NCBI RefSeq assembly: GCF_026314295.1
Contig: NZ_CP111108.1
Coordinates: 1,116,001 to 1,180,000 of the forward strand
Direction of reading: 5' to 3'
From: Caproicibacterium sp. BJN0003
GTDB lineage: Bacteria > Bacillota > Clostridia > Oscillospirales > Acutalibacteraceae
Length of the DNA stretch: 64,000 nt
Under the pieces are notes generated by a model. That model searched no databases. It worked only from the letters and a program-made list of their open reading frames with translations, and had not been told where the DNA came from. Shown here one piece after another: positions 48,437 through 58,494 of this stretch. The translations under genes were made by a program, and so were the position numbers. The first letter of the stretch is position 1; each line of letters begins with the position of its first letter.

Positions 48437-50809
48437 TTATTGTAAAGGGACAGGCTTTTTGGTTAGCGCAACATTTAAAACCTGATCGATTTCTTCGACA
48501 GGAAGGAATTGAACTGATTTTTTAACTTCCGTATCTACTTCTTCCAAGTCCGGAACATTTTCAGATGGGATCAAAACCGTTTTAATTCCTGCGCGGTAAG
48601 CTGCCATTGTTTTTTCTTTTAACCCACCAATTGGCAAAATCCTGCCAAGAAGAGTAATTTCACCGGTCATAGCAACATCGTGACGAATTGGAATACTGGT
48701 CAAAGCAGAAGTGATTGCAGTAGCCATCGCCGCACCGGCACTAGGACCGTCTTTCGGGATAGCTCCCTCTGGGGCATGGATATGGATATCATATTTACTA
48801 TAAAAATCGGTTCGAATTCCAAGCGATTTGGCTCTTGTACGAATACAGCTGATGGCGGTTTTTGCCGATTCCTTCATAACATCGCCAAGGCTTCCGGTTA
48901 GTTCAATTTTTCCGCTGCCATCCATGACCGCAACTTCAATTGGCAGCATTTCTCCCCCAACTGTTGTCCAGGCCAATCCATTTACGAGTCCTACCTGATC
49001 TTTTTTATTCTGATTTTCTTCTCGAAATTTTTTAGGGCCTAAAAACTCTTCGAGATTTTTTGGGGTCACGTGAATGACTATTTTAGAATTTTTAACAATT
49101 TTTATTGCACTTTTTCTGCAGATTTCTGAGATCATACGTTCCAGTCCGCGGACTCCGGCTTCCCTTGTATAACCATCAATTATCGCATGAATAGCAGATG
49201 CAGAAATTTTTAGCTGATCAGAATTAATCCCGTTCTTTTTCAGCTGTTTGGGAATTAAATGTTTTCCTGCAATATGAAATTTTTCCTGATGGGTATAGCT
49301 GCCCAAGGTAATAACATCCATACGGTCGTAAAGCGGAGCAGGAATTGCAGAAGCGTCATTTGCAGTCGTTAAGAACAATACATGACTGAGGTCAAATGGT
49401 AAATCAATATAATGATCATAAAACGTTGAGTTTTGATCTGGATCCAATACCTCTAACAAAGCACTGGAAGGATCTCCTCGAAAATCATTTCCGAGCTTAT
49501 CAATCTCATCCAAAAGAAGGAGCGGATTATTGACCCCGGCCTGTCTGATTGCATTAATGATTCGTCCCGGCATAGAACCAATATAGGTTTTGCGATGCCC
49601 CATAATATCGGATTCATCCCGAACACCACCTAGCGAGACTCTAATGTATTTTCGCCCAATCGCTTCCGCAATCGAGTGTGCAATACTAGTTTTGCCGACT
49701 CCCGGAGGTCCAACAAGGCAAATAATCTGCCCTTGCATTTTGGGGTTCAGCTTTTTAACCGCTAAGGATTCTAGAATTCGCTCTTTTACTTTCGTTAGTC
49801 CGTAATGATCACGATCCATAATCTTTTTCGCTTTTGAAAGATCAATATGTTCTTTAGAAGAACTATTCCATGGTAAAGAAAGACAAGTATCCAAATAGCT
49901 CAGAATAACGCTGGCCTCATGAGAACCTTCAGGCATTTTAGCCATTCGATCGCATTCTTTTAGTAATTTTTCCTGCTGTTCTTTCGGCATACCAGCCTCT
50001 TGAATGCGTTTGCGCATTTGGTCGGCTTCTTCTGCAGGGGTATCGTCCTCCCCCAGTTCGTCAGCGATTGCACGCATTTGTTCCCGAAGATAGTAATCTC
50101 TTTGATTCTCGTCAATTTGCTCTTTGGCCTTTTCCTGAATTTTATTTTCCAGGGTCAATACTCGAATTTCATCTTTCAATATGCGCGAAAGTTTTTGCAG
50201 TCTACTAAAAGGAGAAAGTTCTTCCAAAAGTTGCTGCTTTTGTTCATAATCAAAATTGATATTTGCGGCAATATAATCTGCAAGATCACCGCAATTCTTT
50301 TTTTCTAAAACACCGATCACAAGATCCGGAGAAATTTGCGTATAGTTTCGAATATACTCTTCAAACTGTGTACGAACATATCTCATCTGTGCTTCTTGCC
50401 GCGGAGTGACCTTTTTTGTCACCTTTGTGGGAAGGATTGCAACTTCAGCAGAAAGATATTCCGTATTGCCCTCTGGCATGGAAATGATTTTCCCACGAGA
50501 AATTCCTTCGACGATCACTCGAATTCCCTCATCAGAGCGCCGAATTACCTGTCTGACTTTAGCAATTACACCGATTGAATAAAGATCGTCTTTACCTGGA
50601 TCATTAACAGTTAGGTCTTTTTGAGCGACCAAAAAGATCTTTTGCTCTTGATCCATAGAGTTCTTTAGCGCTAAGATGGATTTTGGGCGTGCTACGTCAA
50701 ACTGCAGAGACATTCCAGGAAACACGACAAGCCCCCGTAATGCCAAAACAGGAATCAGAGGATGTTCAGCACTAACTAATTCGACTTCTTTTTGTGTTTC
50801 ATTGCTCAT
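48437..50809 (-). CDS. lon: ATP-dependent protease Lon
   Basis: A 790-residue AAA+ protease that degrades misfolded and regulatory proteins. The N-terminal substrate domain (LIPVLALRGLVVFPGM) is followed by AAA+ with GPPGVGKTS near 357 and LLDEIDKLG, and the C-terminal protease has Ser in KDGPSAGAAM near 680 and Lys in GGLKEKTMAAYRAG near 720. AAGGAGTTTTACA precedes the ATG. It sits between clpX and ysxC; a terminator separates it from clpX, so it may have its own promoter. Confidence 0.97.
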   Translation of the reverse strand: MSNETQKEVELVSAEHPLIPVLALRGLVVFPGMSLQFDVARPKSILALKNSMDQEQKIFLVAQKDLTVNDPGKDDLYSIGVIAKVRQVIRRSDEGIRVIVEGISRGKIISMPEGNTEYLSAEVAILPTKVTKKVTPRQEAQMRYVRTQFEEYIRNYTQISPDLVIGVLEKKNCGDLADYIAANINFDYEQKQQLLEELSPFSRLQKLSRILKDEIRVLTLENKIQEKAKEQIDENQRDYYLREQMRAIADELGEDDTPAEEADQMRKRIQEAGMPKEQQEKLLKECDRMAKMPEGSHEASVILSYLDTCLSLPWNSSSKEHIDLSKAKKIMDRDHYGLTKVKERILESLAVKKLNPKMQGQIICLVGPPGVGKTSIAHSIAEAIGRKYIRVSLGGVRDESDIMGHRKTYIGSMPGRIINAIRQAGVNNPLLLLDEIDKLGNDFRGDPSSALLEVLDPDQNSTFYDHYIDLPFDLSHVLFLTTANDASAIPAPLYDRMDVITLGSYTHQEKFHIAGKHLIPKQLKKNGINSDQLKISASAIHAIIDGYTREAGVRGLERMISEICRKSAIKIVKNSKIVIHVTPKNLEEFLGPKKFREENQNKKDQVGLVNGLAWTTVGGEMLPIEVAVMDGSGKIELTGSLGDVMKESAKTAISCIRTRAKSLGIRTDFYSKYDIHIHAPEGAIPKDGPSAGAAMATAITSALTSIPIRHDVAMTGEITLLGRILPIGGLKEKTMAAYRAGIKTVLIPSENVPDLEEVDTEVKKSVQFLPVEEIDQVLNVALTKKPVPLQ

Positions 50810-50826
50810 TGTAAAACTCCTTATTG

Positions 50827-50878
50827 AAAAAAGCTGCCGCAGGGGAAAATCAGTTTATTCCCCACTTACAGCAGCCTT
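50827..50878 (-). terminator. Likely terminator between clpX and lon
   Basis: Minus-strand GGCTGC ... GTGGGGAA pairs with TTCCCC ... GCAGCT (with an internal bulge) and is followed by TTTTTT. Confidence 0.72.
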
Positions 50879-50894
50879 ATATAAAACAAAATAA

Positions 50895-52220
50895 TTAAGC
50901 CGTATCTCTGCGCCCACGTTTTTTGTTGGCGGAACGCGGAATTGAAATCTTAATTTTTACCGGTTTCCGGTCTGGGTTACGAACAATTTCAGGGTCTGCT
51001 CCATTCTCGACTGTATCTTTGTTAACAGTTATCTTCTCGATTGTATAGTCGGAAGGTACATTATACATCAATCTTGTCAGAATGTTTTCCATCGTAGAAC
51101 GTAATCCACGCGCGCCAGTATGACGTTTAACGGTCATTTGTGCAATAGCAAGCAGGGCGTCTTCGGTAAACTCCAGATCTACTTGATCTAGCTGAAAAAG
51201 TTTTTGATACTGTTTGACAAGGCAGTTTTTCGGCTCTGTCAAGATACGAATCAACGCTTTTTCATCAAGGCCACTCAAAGCTGTAATAACCGGCAGTCGA
51301 CCTACGAGTTCCGGAATGATTCCGAATCTCACGAGATCATGAGGAACGACTTCAGACATCCAATCATGTGCATCCAGTTCCGCCTTGCTGTGAACTTCTC
51401 CACCAAAGCCTAGCGAAGTTGAAGCACTTCGACGTTCAACAATTTTGTCAAGGCCATCAAACGCACCACCGCAAATAAACAAAATATTTGTTGTGTCAAT
51501 TTGAAGAAATTCCTGCTGAGGATGTTTTCTTCCTCCCTGCGGAGGAACATTTGAGACAGTCCCTTCCAAAATTTTTAAAAGGGCTTGTTGAACTCCCTCG
51601 CCGCTAACATCACGCGTGATAGAAGGATTTTCTGATTTGCGAGCAATTTTATCAATTTCATCGATATAAATGATGCCATGCTCTGCTCTTTCAATATCGA
51701 AATCTGCTGCCTGAATCAAACGCAAAAGGATATTTTCAACATCTTCGCCCACATAACCGGCTTCTGTCAATGTAGTTGCATCTGCAATGGCAAAAGGGAC
51801 ATCCAAAATTTTGGCCAGCGTCTGTGCCAACAGTGTTTTTCCAACTCCGGTTGGTCCAAGCAGAAGGACGTTGCTCTTTGTCAGATCAACATCATCACTA
51901 TGCCCATAGTAAATACGTTTATAGTGATTATACACGGCTACTGAAAGTGCCATTTTTGCACGATCCTGACCGATTACATATTCATCAAGACATTTTTTAA
52001 TTTCCCGAGGTTTCAGCAACTCTTTTGTTGCACCGGATTCTAAGTCTGTATGGCGCGTTGAGAGATTCATCTCATCGTCAAGAATAGACTTACATAGTTC
52101 GATACAAGAGTCGCAAATATAAACTCCAGGACCTGCAATTAGGCGGCGAACTTCACTTTGTGGTTTCCCGCAAAAAGAACAGCAAAGTTCGCGATCTCCA
52201 AATTCTTCATTTGAGCCCAA
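50895..52220 (-). CDS. clpX: ClpX ATPase subunit of ClpXP
   Basis: ClpX unfolds substrates and feeds them into ClpP. The 441-residue AAA+ protein has an N-terminal zinc domain ([19 protein letters not shown]), Walker [10 protein letters not shown] near residue 126 and Walker [11 protein letters not shown] near 190, and the ClpX RPQ-type region. The start is TTG at 52220, five bases after CAGGTGA; it begins four bases beyond the clpP stop, so the two are coupled. Confidence 0.97.
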   Translation of the reverse strand: MGSNEEFGDRELCCSFCGKPQSEVRRLIAGPGVYICDSCIELCKSILDDEMNLSTRHTDLESGATKELLKPREIKKCLDEYVIGQDRAKMALSVAVYNHYKRIYYGHSDDVDLTKSNVLLLGPTGVGKTLLAQTLAKILDVPFAIADATTLTEAGYVGEDVENILLRLIQAADFDIERAEHGIIYIDEIDKIARKSENPSITRDVSGEGVQQALLKILEGTVSNVPPQGGRKHPQQEFLQIDTTNILFICGGAFDGLDKIVERRSASTSLGFGGEVHSKAELDAHDWMSEVVPHDLVRFGIIPELVGRLPVITALSGLDEKALIRILTEPKNCLVKQYQKLFQLDQVDLEFTEDALLAIAQMTVKRHTGARGLRSTMENILTRLMYNVPSDYTIEKITVNKDTVENGADPEIVRNPDRKPVKIKISIPRSANKKRGRRDTA

Positions 52221-52224
52221 ACAA

Positions 52225-52827
52225 TCACCTGCTTATCTCTGTTTTATGATCTTTGATAATTTTATCAATCAAACCATATTCCAAAGCTTCTTCCGGAGTC
52301 ATAAAATGATCCCGATCGGTATCACGCATAATATTTTCGATCGGCTGACCAGTACGCTCTGCAAGGATTTGATTCAATAATTCCTTTTTCTTTGCCAAGT
52401 AACCAGCATGAATCATGATGTCAGATACTTGTGACTGAGGGACGCCTCCGCTTGGCTGATGAATCAAAATATCAGTGTGTGGCAGTGAAAAACGTTTTCC
52501 TTTTGCACCGGCTGCAAGAAGGAAAGCGCCCATACTGGCAGCTAATCCCATACAGATAGTAGATACATCACATTTAATGTACTGCATCGTATCATAAATT
52601 GCCATACCAGCTGTTACAGAACCGCCGGGGCTGTTGATATAAAGACTGATATCCTTTGTAGGGTCCTGTCCTTCCAAATATAACAGCTGTGCTACTACTA
52701 GATTGGCGGAAGTATCCGTAACTTCTTCTGTCAGCATAATGATGCGGTCATTTAATAAACGGGAAAAAATATCATAAGAACGCTCGCCATGGTTTGTTTG
52801 TTCAATTACATATGGAACTAAACTCAT
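52225..52827 (-). CDS. clpP: ClpP protease subunit
   Basis: A 200-residue serine protease forming a 14-mer. The catalytic triad is Ser in [10 protein letters not shown] near 98, His in LIHQPSGG near 123 and Asp in [13 protein letters not shown] near 172. [20 protein letters not shown] is a typical N-terminus. It follows tig by about 50 bases and precedes clpX by four bases. Confidence 0.97.
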   Translation of the reverse strand: MSLVPYVIEQTNHGERSYDIFSRLLNDRIIMLTEEVTDTSANLVVAQLLYLEGQDPTKDISLYINSPGGSVTAGMAIYDTMQYIKCDVSTICMGLAASMGAFLLAAGAKGKRFSLPHTDILIHQPSGGVPQSQVSDIMIHAGYLAKKKELLNQILAERTGQPIENIMRDTDRDHFMTPEEALEYGLIDKIIKDHKTEISR

Positions 52828-52877
52828 TTAAAATTGCCTCCAAACTTCATTAAAAGATTAGGCAAAAGAAAGGCAGC

Positions 52878-54272
52878 TTATTCAGCTGAAGCTTCTGATT
52901 CTTTCTTTTCACTTTTTTCTTTTGTTGCTTTCGTTTTTGAAGACTTGGCTGTTTTTTCTTTTGACTTTGCAGCAGATTTGCTGTCTTCGCCTTCTGTAAC
53001 AATTGCATTATCCCGGACGAAATCCATTGCTTTTCCAGCTTTTAAGTCTTTGGAAAGATCTTCTGCAGGAATTGCTTTCTTCACTTTATCAACATCAAGA
53101 TGATATCCTTCAGCCAGCTTCTGGTATTCTTTTTCAAGATCTTCTTCCGTAGGCTTTGCATTTTCGAGCTCGGCAATCTTTTCAAGTGCCAGACGCAGTT
53201 TTACCTGACGCTCAGCCTGCGGACGCATATTTTCGCGCATTGCTTTTTCATCCATACCGGTATATTTCATGTAGGATTCCAAATTGAGCCCCTGAGACTG
53301 CAACCGATAAGCAAATTCGTTGATATCCTCATTGATGCGGTTTTCAAACATTGCTGCAGGAATTTCTCCTTGAAGCAGTTCAACCATCTTATCAATCAGC
53401 TGATTGTCAACGTCATCTTTTGCAGCATTTTCGCGGCTCTCAGTCAGCTTCTTTTCAACATCTTTCTTATATTCATCCAGAGTATCAAAATCGCTGACGT
53501 CTTTTGCAAAGTCGTCATCTAATTCCGGAAGCTCTTCTTTCTTGACCTCGTGTACTTTGATCTTAAAGACAGCTTCTTTGCCCTTTAAGCTTTCTTCCTG
53601 ATAATCTTCAGGGAAGGTTACGGTAATATCAAATTCATCGTTTGCTTTATGACCGACGATCTGATCTTCAAATCCGGGGATAAACTGTCCGGCTCCAAGA
53701 TTCAAGCTGTAATTTTCAGCTTTGCCACCTTCAAAAGCTTTTCCATCGACAAAGCCCTCAAAATCGATCTCTGCAATATCGCCGTTCTGAGCAGCACGAT
53801 CTTCTACAGTGACCATTCTGGCGTTCCGTTCCTGTATTTTCTTTAGTTCAGCAGCAATATCATCTTCAGTGATTTTTACAGGAGGCTTTTTTGCTTCAAT
53901 ACCCTTGTAATTTTCAATGGTAACTTCTGGTTTTGTAGTAATGGTTGCTTTAAAAACAAGGCCTTCTTTTTCAGCAGAGACTAAGTCAAAATCAATTTTG
54001 TCCTCAATCATTTCCAGATTAGCAGCTTTTACAGCTTCTTCCAGAGCGCTGGGATAAACCTCATTGATGGCATCCTCATAGAAAACATTTGCGCCATAAT
54101 ATTTTTCGATAAAAGAACGTGGAGCTTTTCCTTTACGGAATCCCGGAATATTAATACGATTTTTCTGCTTTTTATAGGCATGATCAACTGCCTTTTCAAA
54201 AGTATCTCCGTCAACTTCAATTTCTAACTGATAGCGGTTAGTTGCAACCTGGTTGGATGATTTCAAACTCAT
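52878..54272 (-). CDS. tig: Trigger factor
   Basis: A 464-residue ribosome-bound chaperone and prolyl isomerase. The ribosome-binding motif GFRKGKAPRS is near residue 44, the FKBP-type domain includes GQFIPGFEDQIVGH and FPEDYQEESLKGK near 210, and the C-terminal chaperone arms follow. The last 35 residues form a charged Lys/Ser/Glu tail (SAAKSKEKTAKSSKTKATK), as seen in Clostridia. AGGAGGAAATTAAA precedes the ATG. It heads the tig-clpP-clpX cluster. Confidence 0.96.
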   Translation of the reverse strand: MSLKSSNQVATNRYQLEIEVDGDTFEKAVDHAYKKQKNRINIPGFRKGKAPRSFIEKYYGANVFYEDAINEVYPSALEEAVKAANLEMIEDKIDFDLVSAEKEGLVFKATITTKPEVTIENYKGIEAKKPPVKITEDDIAAELKKIQERNARMVTVEDRAAQNGDIAEIDFEGFVDGKAFEGGKAENYSLNLGAGQFIPGFEDQIVGHKANDEFDITVTFPEDYQEESLKGKEAVFKIKVHEVKKEELPELDDDFAKDVSDFDTLDEYKKDVEKKLTESRENAAKDDVDNQLIDKMVELLQGEIPAAMFENRINEDINEFAYRLQSQGLNLESYMKYTGMDEKAMRENMRPQAERQVKLRLALEKIAELENAKPTEEDLEKEYQKLAEGYHLDVDKVKKAIPAEDLSKDLKAGKAMDFVRDNAIVTEGEDSKSAAKSKEKTAKSSKTKATKEKSEKKESEASAE

Positions 54273-54315
54273 TTTAATTTCCTCCTGCGAAATAGCAAAT
54301 TATCTTGATAATTAT

Positions 54316-54344
54316 AACATAGTCGTTCTGTTTTTTCTATACAA
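54316..54344 (-). promoter_or_regulatory. Candidate promoter for tig-clpP-clpX
   Basis: Minus-strand TTGTAT (54339-54344) and TATGTT (54316-54321) are 17 bases apart, 43 bases before the tig ATG. No CtsR-type repeat was seen. Confidence 0.5.
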
Positions 54345-54373
54345 ATATGGAGAATTTATAATTTGTTTAACAT

Positions 54374-55063
54374 TTACCGTACTAAAATCGGACAAAACTT
54401 CAAATAATCGCAAGAAATTAGATGCATTTGAATGCCTTTATAATTTCCTGTGATTGCACGCCGCATTGCCTGACTACCGTGAATATGTCCAAAATAGCAT
54501 TCTTTGATATGGTTTTCCAAAAGGACGTCCAAAATTTCAGTACATTCATTTCCGTCATAAACCGGCGGATAATGAAGAAAAGCAATCGGAGTTCCTCCGA
54601 GCTTTTTAGCTTCATCAAGAGAAGTCTTTAGTCTGCCGACTTCTCTGTTAATCACTTTTTGATCTTCTGGTGTCTCTGCATTATAGAGCCATCCGCGCGA
54701 GCCAAAGACAGAGATGTCTCCTACTAATTCAGCGGAATTGTGAATGATTTTTAAAGTGGAAAACCCATTCTCAATTAAAAAGTTTTCCATCTTTCTGCGC
54801 GTAGACCACCAATAATCATGATTTCCCTTGAGAATCAGTTTGGTTCCCGGAAGCTGATTTAAATAAGTAAAATCCGCTTTCGTATCCTGCAAATTCATCG
54901 CCCAGCTAATGTCTCCGGCAATTACGACGGTATCTTCCGGTTTTATAAAAGAGACCCAGTTTTTTTGAAGACGTTCCGTATAATTTTCCCATCCGTGAAA
55001 AACATCCATAGGTTTGTCTGTTCCCAAAGAAAGGTGTAAATCAGCAATTGCAAACAGCGACAT
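54374..55063 (-). CDS. Metallophosphoesterase (calcineurin-like)
   Basis: A 229-residue phosphoesterase with the dinuclear metal motifs in order: DLHLS near residue 8, GDISW near 50, GNHDYWW near 79, FLHYPPV near 167 and GHIHGSQ near 196. The substrate is unknown. It lies 20 bases from thrC on the same strand, and the two may be co-transcribed. Confidence 0.86.
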   Translation of the reverse strand: MSLFAIADLHLSLGTDKPMDVFHGWENYTERLQKNWVSFIKPEDTVVIAGDISWAMNLQDTKADFTYLNQLPGTKLILKGNHDYWWSTRRKMENFLIENGFSTLKIIHNSAELVGDISVFGSRGWLYNAETPEDQKVINREVGRLKTSLDEAKKLGGTPIAFLHYPPVYDGNECTEILDVLLENHIKECYFGHIHGSQAMRRAITGNYKGIQMHLISCDYLKFCPILVR

Positions 55064-55083
55064 ATCCGGGCTCCTGTCTTTTT

Positions 55084-56589
55084 TTATTCTGCATCTGAAA
55101 ATTTCAAAACTTCCTGTTTCATTTCTTCCGGATGACAGCTTTCTGTAAAACGAACTTTTTTATCAGACAGTGCCTTGATTGGCTCTGGAATTTCAGTGTC
55201 GCTTAATTCCGAAAGTTTTACTGCCTTCTGAAAATCGTTCTCAGAATCATAAGGTTTTTCTAAAATAGCACTTAAAACGTTATCTGAAAATTTATAAGGA
55301 CTAGCAGTTGAAGCGATAATTGCAGGAATCTTTTCATCCTTTGTCTCCGAAAGATATTGATGATAGACGTTTACCGCAACAGCAGTATGTGGGTCGCACA
55401 GATAATGTTCATCGCAAAACAGATTATGAATCGTTTGTTTTGTGTTTTGATCACTGCAGCAGCCTGCCCAAAAAAGATCTTTTAAAGAAACTTTTACAGA
55501 ATCAGTTACTTCATACCGTCCTGTTTTTGAAAGAGAATCCATCCACTCGCGAACCTGACAATCTGATTTTGTCAAATGACTCAACAGACGTTCCAAATTG
55601 CTGGAGATCAAAATATCCATGGAAGGAGAAATTGTTGTATAGAACGTTCTATTTCGATCATAAATTCCAGTGCGAATGAAATCGGTAAGAACATTATTGG
55701 AATTGCTTGCACAGATCAGCTTATGGACTGGGAGTCCCATTTGCTTTGCATAAAAAGCCGCCAAAATATTCCCAAAATTTCCAGTGGGAACAACGACATT
55801 GACCTGTTCGCCCTCTTTAATCCTTGATTCTTTTACTAAATCACAATAAGCAGAAATATAATAAACGATCTGAGGAAGAAGACGTCCCAAATTAATAGAA
55901 TTGGCGCTTGAGAACATTTCTCCGCATTCCGACAATTTTTGACGGATTTCTGAATCAGTAAAGAGTTTTTTTACTCCAGACTGCGCATCATCAAAGTTTC
56001 CGGCAATTGCACAGACAAAAACATTTTTTCCTTCTTGAGTAACCATCTGGCGTTTTTGCATGGGGCTGACCCCATCTTCCGGATAAAAAACAAGAATTTT
56101 TGTCCCCGGAACATCACGGAATCCTTCTAAAGCTGCTTTCCCAGTATCTCCGGAAGTAGCGACCAAAATAATTGCCGTTTTATTTGCTTGAATCTTTTGA
56201 AGGCTCTTTGTCAAAAGATGAGGCAAAAGCTGAAGTGCCATATCTTTAAAGGCACAAGTCGGTCCATGCCATAACTCCAAAAGATATAAATTAGCGCTAT
56301 CAATATTTACAAGAGATAACGGCGCAGGGCCACCTGGAAATTTTTCTTCTGTATAAGCTCTTTTTACGCAATCTTCAATTTCGTCTGCGCTGAAATCCGT
56401 AAGATACATAGAGAGAATTTTCTGAGCACGTGTTTGGTAATCTGCATTTTGCAGAAAAATAAAATCCTGCTGTGTCAATTTTGGAAATGTTTCCGGAACA
56501 AAAAGTCCTCCATCTTCACAGATTCCTTGCGCAATTGCCTGTGCGGAAACTGCCTCTTGCGAAAAATCTCTTGTGGACCGATATTTCAT
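55084..56589 (-). CDS. thrC: Threonine synthase
   Basis: ThrC makes threonine from O-phosphohomoserine. The 501-residue chain is the long, yeast/E. coli-type form: PLP lysine in GPTCAFKDMALQ near 113, VATSGDTGKAALEG near 145 for phosphate binding and PTGNFGNILAAFYAKQMG near 265. The N-terminus KYRSTRD and length agree. GGAAGTGGCAATCTGAT precedes the ATG. No riboswitch or T-box was seen upstream. Confidence 0.95.
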   Translation of the reverse strand: MKYRSTRDFSQEAVSAQAIAQGICEDGGLFVPETFPKLTQQDFIFLQNADYQTRAQKILSMYLTDFSADEIEDCVKRAYTEEKFPGGPAPLSLVNIDSANLYLLELWHGPTCAFKDMALQLLPHLLTKSLQKIQANKTAIILVATSGDTGKAALEGFRDVPGTKILVFYPEDGVSPMQKRQMVTQEGKNVFVCAIAGNFDDAQSGVKKLFTDSEIRQKLSECGEMFSSANSINLGRLLPQIVYYISAYCDLVKESRIKEGEQVNVVVPTGNFGNILAAFYAKQMGLPVHKLICASNSNNVLTDFIRTGIYDRNRTFYTTISPSMDILISSNLERLLSHLTKSDCQVREWMDSLSKTGRYEVTDSVKVSLKDLFWAGCCSDQNTKQTIHNLFCDEHYLCDPHTAVAVNVYHQYLSETKDEKIPAIIASTASPYKFSDNVLSAILEKPYDSENDFQKAVKLSELSDTEIPEPIKALSDKKVRFTESCHPEEMKQEVLKFSDAE

Positions 56590-56628
56590 ATCAGATTGCC
56601 ACTTCCTTTCCGTAATAATAAAATCATT

Positions 56629-56997
56629 TTATTCGCTTTGGAATGCGTTTTCAAGATACTGAATTTTCCCCACCGTATTATTCGGTCCAACTTCAATTCC
56701 AACAGCATCAAACCTTGGCTGAAGATCAGAAGGATATTGTAAAAGCCAAGTTTGAGCGGTCATAATCATTTTGTGCTGCTTTTGCGGAGTAATCGCTTCC
56801 ATTGGGGATACCATTGCATGTTTTCGCCGCGTTTTTACTTCTACAAAACTGATGATTTCCTTATTGCAGGAAATAATATCAATTTCTCCATACCGGGAAT
56901 GAAAATTTCTCGCTAAAATTTTCCAGCCGCGTTTTATTAAGTAATCTGCAGCTAGTTTCTCTCCCCAATCTCCAAGTAAATTAGCCATTTGATTCAC
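56629..56997 (-). CDS. YraN family endonuclease-like protein
   Basis: A 122-residue UPF0102/YraN protein with a restriction-endonuclease-like fold: GEKLAADYLIKRG near residue 13, then the active-site-like RYGEIDIIS near 35 and FVEVKTRR near 50. The function is unknown. It overlaps the end of rnhB by 17 bases. The rnhB-yraN order is conserved in many bacteria. Confidence 0.9.
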   Translation of the reverse strand: MNQMANLLGDWGEKLAADYLIKRGWKILARNFHSRYGEIDIISCNKEIISFVEVKTRRKHAMVSPMEAITPQKQHKMIMTAQTWLLQYPSDLQPRFDAVGIEVGPNNTVGKIQYLENAFQSE

Positions 56998-57619
56998 CGA
57001 GAATCTTCTTTAAAAAGCTAGTGCGATGAATTGGGCAGGGACCATATTGAAGCAGTGCCTTAACATGCTCAGCGGTACCATATCCCTTATTTCTCGCGAA
57101 ACCATATTCCGGATAAAGCTCATCTAATTTGATCATCAAACGGTCACGGCTCACTTTTGCCATAATAGACGCAGCGGCAATATTTTCACTGCTGCCGTCT
57201 CCCTTTATAATCGTGCGAACTTCTATCCCGTCACCAAGAAAAGGTGTACGATTTCCATCAACTAAAGCAAGATCTGGTTTTGTCGGCAATGCTTCCACCG
57301 CACGGCGCATCGCAAGAAAAGTCGCCTGCAAAATATTGATTTCATCAATTTCTTGTTCGGTTGCAAATCCGACCGCCCAGCCAACAGCTTTTGTTTTAAT
57401 AACAGCGAATAACTCTTCTCGCTTTTTAGGCGACAATTTTTTGGAGTCGTTAACTCCCGGAATCACACAACCAACTGGCAAAATTACTGCGGAAGCAAAA
57501 ACAGGTCCGGCTAAAGGGCCACGTCCGACTTCATCTATTCCGCAAATTTGTTGGAAACCTTCATTAGAAGCTTCTTTTTCATAAAAGAGCCAGTCTTTTG
57601 AATCTTTGCTTTCTCGCAT
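56981..57619 (-). CDS. rnhB: Ribonuclease HII
   Basis: RNase HII cuts RNA in RNA-DNA hybrids and at single ribonucleotides. The 212-residue chain has IDEVGRGPLAGPVFA near residues 24-38 with the Asp-Glu pair, ALVDGN near 116 and AKVSRDRLM near 147 with catalytic acids. It overlaps rbgA by one base and yraN by 17 bases. Length is normal. Confidence 0.95.
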   Translation of the reverse strand: MRESKDSKDWLFYEKEASNEGFQQICGIDEVGRGPLAGPVFASAVILPVGCVIPGVNDSKKLSPKKREELFAVIKTKAVGWAVGFATEQEIDEINILQATFLAMRRAVEALPTKPDLALVDGNRTPFLGDGIEVRTIIKGDGSSENIAAASIMAKVSRDRLMIKLDELYPEYGFARNKGYGTAEHVKALLQYGPCPIHRTSFLKKILGESNG

Positions 57620-58494
57620 TATTTGCTTTCCTCCGGAAGTTCCAAAGTAATTCGTCCGATTTTAGCACTTCTAAATTCGTCCAAAATCATAATAGAAGCT
57701 CGCTCTGTATCAATTTCCCCGCCGGAGATCAGCATCCCACGCTTTTTCCCAACTAGCTGTAAGATCTTCCATCCTTCTAACTTCTGTAAGTCTGTCTCAT
57801 CCAGCTTATAGCGGGAGCAAAGTTCCTGCGGATAGATACGCACTAAAAGTTCCAGCAATCTCGAAGCAAGCTGTTCCGTATCCAGAACGTCGTCTTTAAC
57901 GGCTCCTGTAAAAGCGAGATGTTCTCCAACAATCTTGTCTTCAAATTTCGGCCAGAGAACTCCCGGAGTATCCAGCAAATCAAATCCTTTGCCGATCGTA
58001 AACCATTGGTTAGAACGCGTAACACCAGGCCTGTCCTCCACGTTGGATTTGCTGGATTTAGAAAGGCGGTTAATCAAAGAAGATTTCCCGACATTTGGTA
58101 CTCCGACTACCATGATTCGAATGGTTCTTCCAACCATGCCCTTTTTCTGCCATGCAGAAATTTGTGGCGCCAGAACTTTTTTTACTAAAGGAATAAATTC
58201 ATTTAAGCTTTTTCCACTTTTGCAGTCCAGCGCAATGGCAGGAATGTTTTGTCCTTCAAAAAAGTGAATCCATTTCTTGGTGGCTGAAGGATCAGCCATA
58301 TCACTTTTATTCATCAAAATAACACGTGGCTTTTTTTGAATCAGTTCTCCAAGAATGGGGTTTCTGCTGCTGATCGGAATGCGGGCATCAATTAATTCAG
58401 CCACTGCATCAACCATCTTCAAGCTTTTTTCAATTTGCCGCCGCGTTTTCGTCATATGTCCCGGAAACCATTGAATTGACTGTGCCTCACTCAC
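57619..58494 (-). CDS. rbgA: Ribosome biogenesis GTPase RbgA/YlqF
   Basis: A 291-residue circularly permuted GTPase that helps late 50S assembly. G4 (MNKSDMAD) comes first near residue 57, then G1 VGVPNVGKSS near 128 and G3 DTPGVLWPK near 176. The N-terminus IQWFPGHMTKTRR is the family signature. The start is GTG at 58494, which overlaps the lepB stop by four bases (GTGA). Confidence 0.95.
   Translation of the reverse strand: MSEAQSIQWFPGHMTKTRRQIEKSLKMVDAVAELIDARIPISSRNPILGELIQKKPRVILMNKSDMADPSATKKWIHFFEGQNIPAIALDCKSGKSLNEFIPLVKKVLAPQISAWQKKGMVGRTIRIMVVGVPNVGKSSLINRLSKSSKSNVEDRPGVTRSNQWFTIGKGFDLLDTPGVLWPKFEDKIVGEHLAFTGAVKDDVLDTEQLASRLLELLVRIYPQELCSRYKLDETDLQKLEGWKILQLVGKKRGMLISGGEIDTERASIMILDEFRSAKIGRITLELPEESK

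Noticed and set aside
55320..55679. A plus-strand frame of 119 codons over thrC
   Set aside because: It is antisense to a complete thrC and shows no family pattern.
56590..56628. A T-box or threonine leader before thrC
   Set aside because: Only 39 bases separate thrC from yraN; no T-box sequence, specifier loop or terminator.
57129..57584. A long plus-strand frame (151 codons) over rnhB
   Set aside because: It is the mirror of rnhB, which has full family motifs; no ribosome site or homologous pattern.
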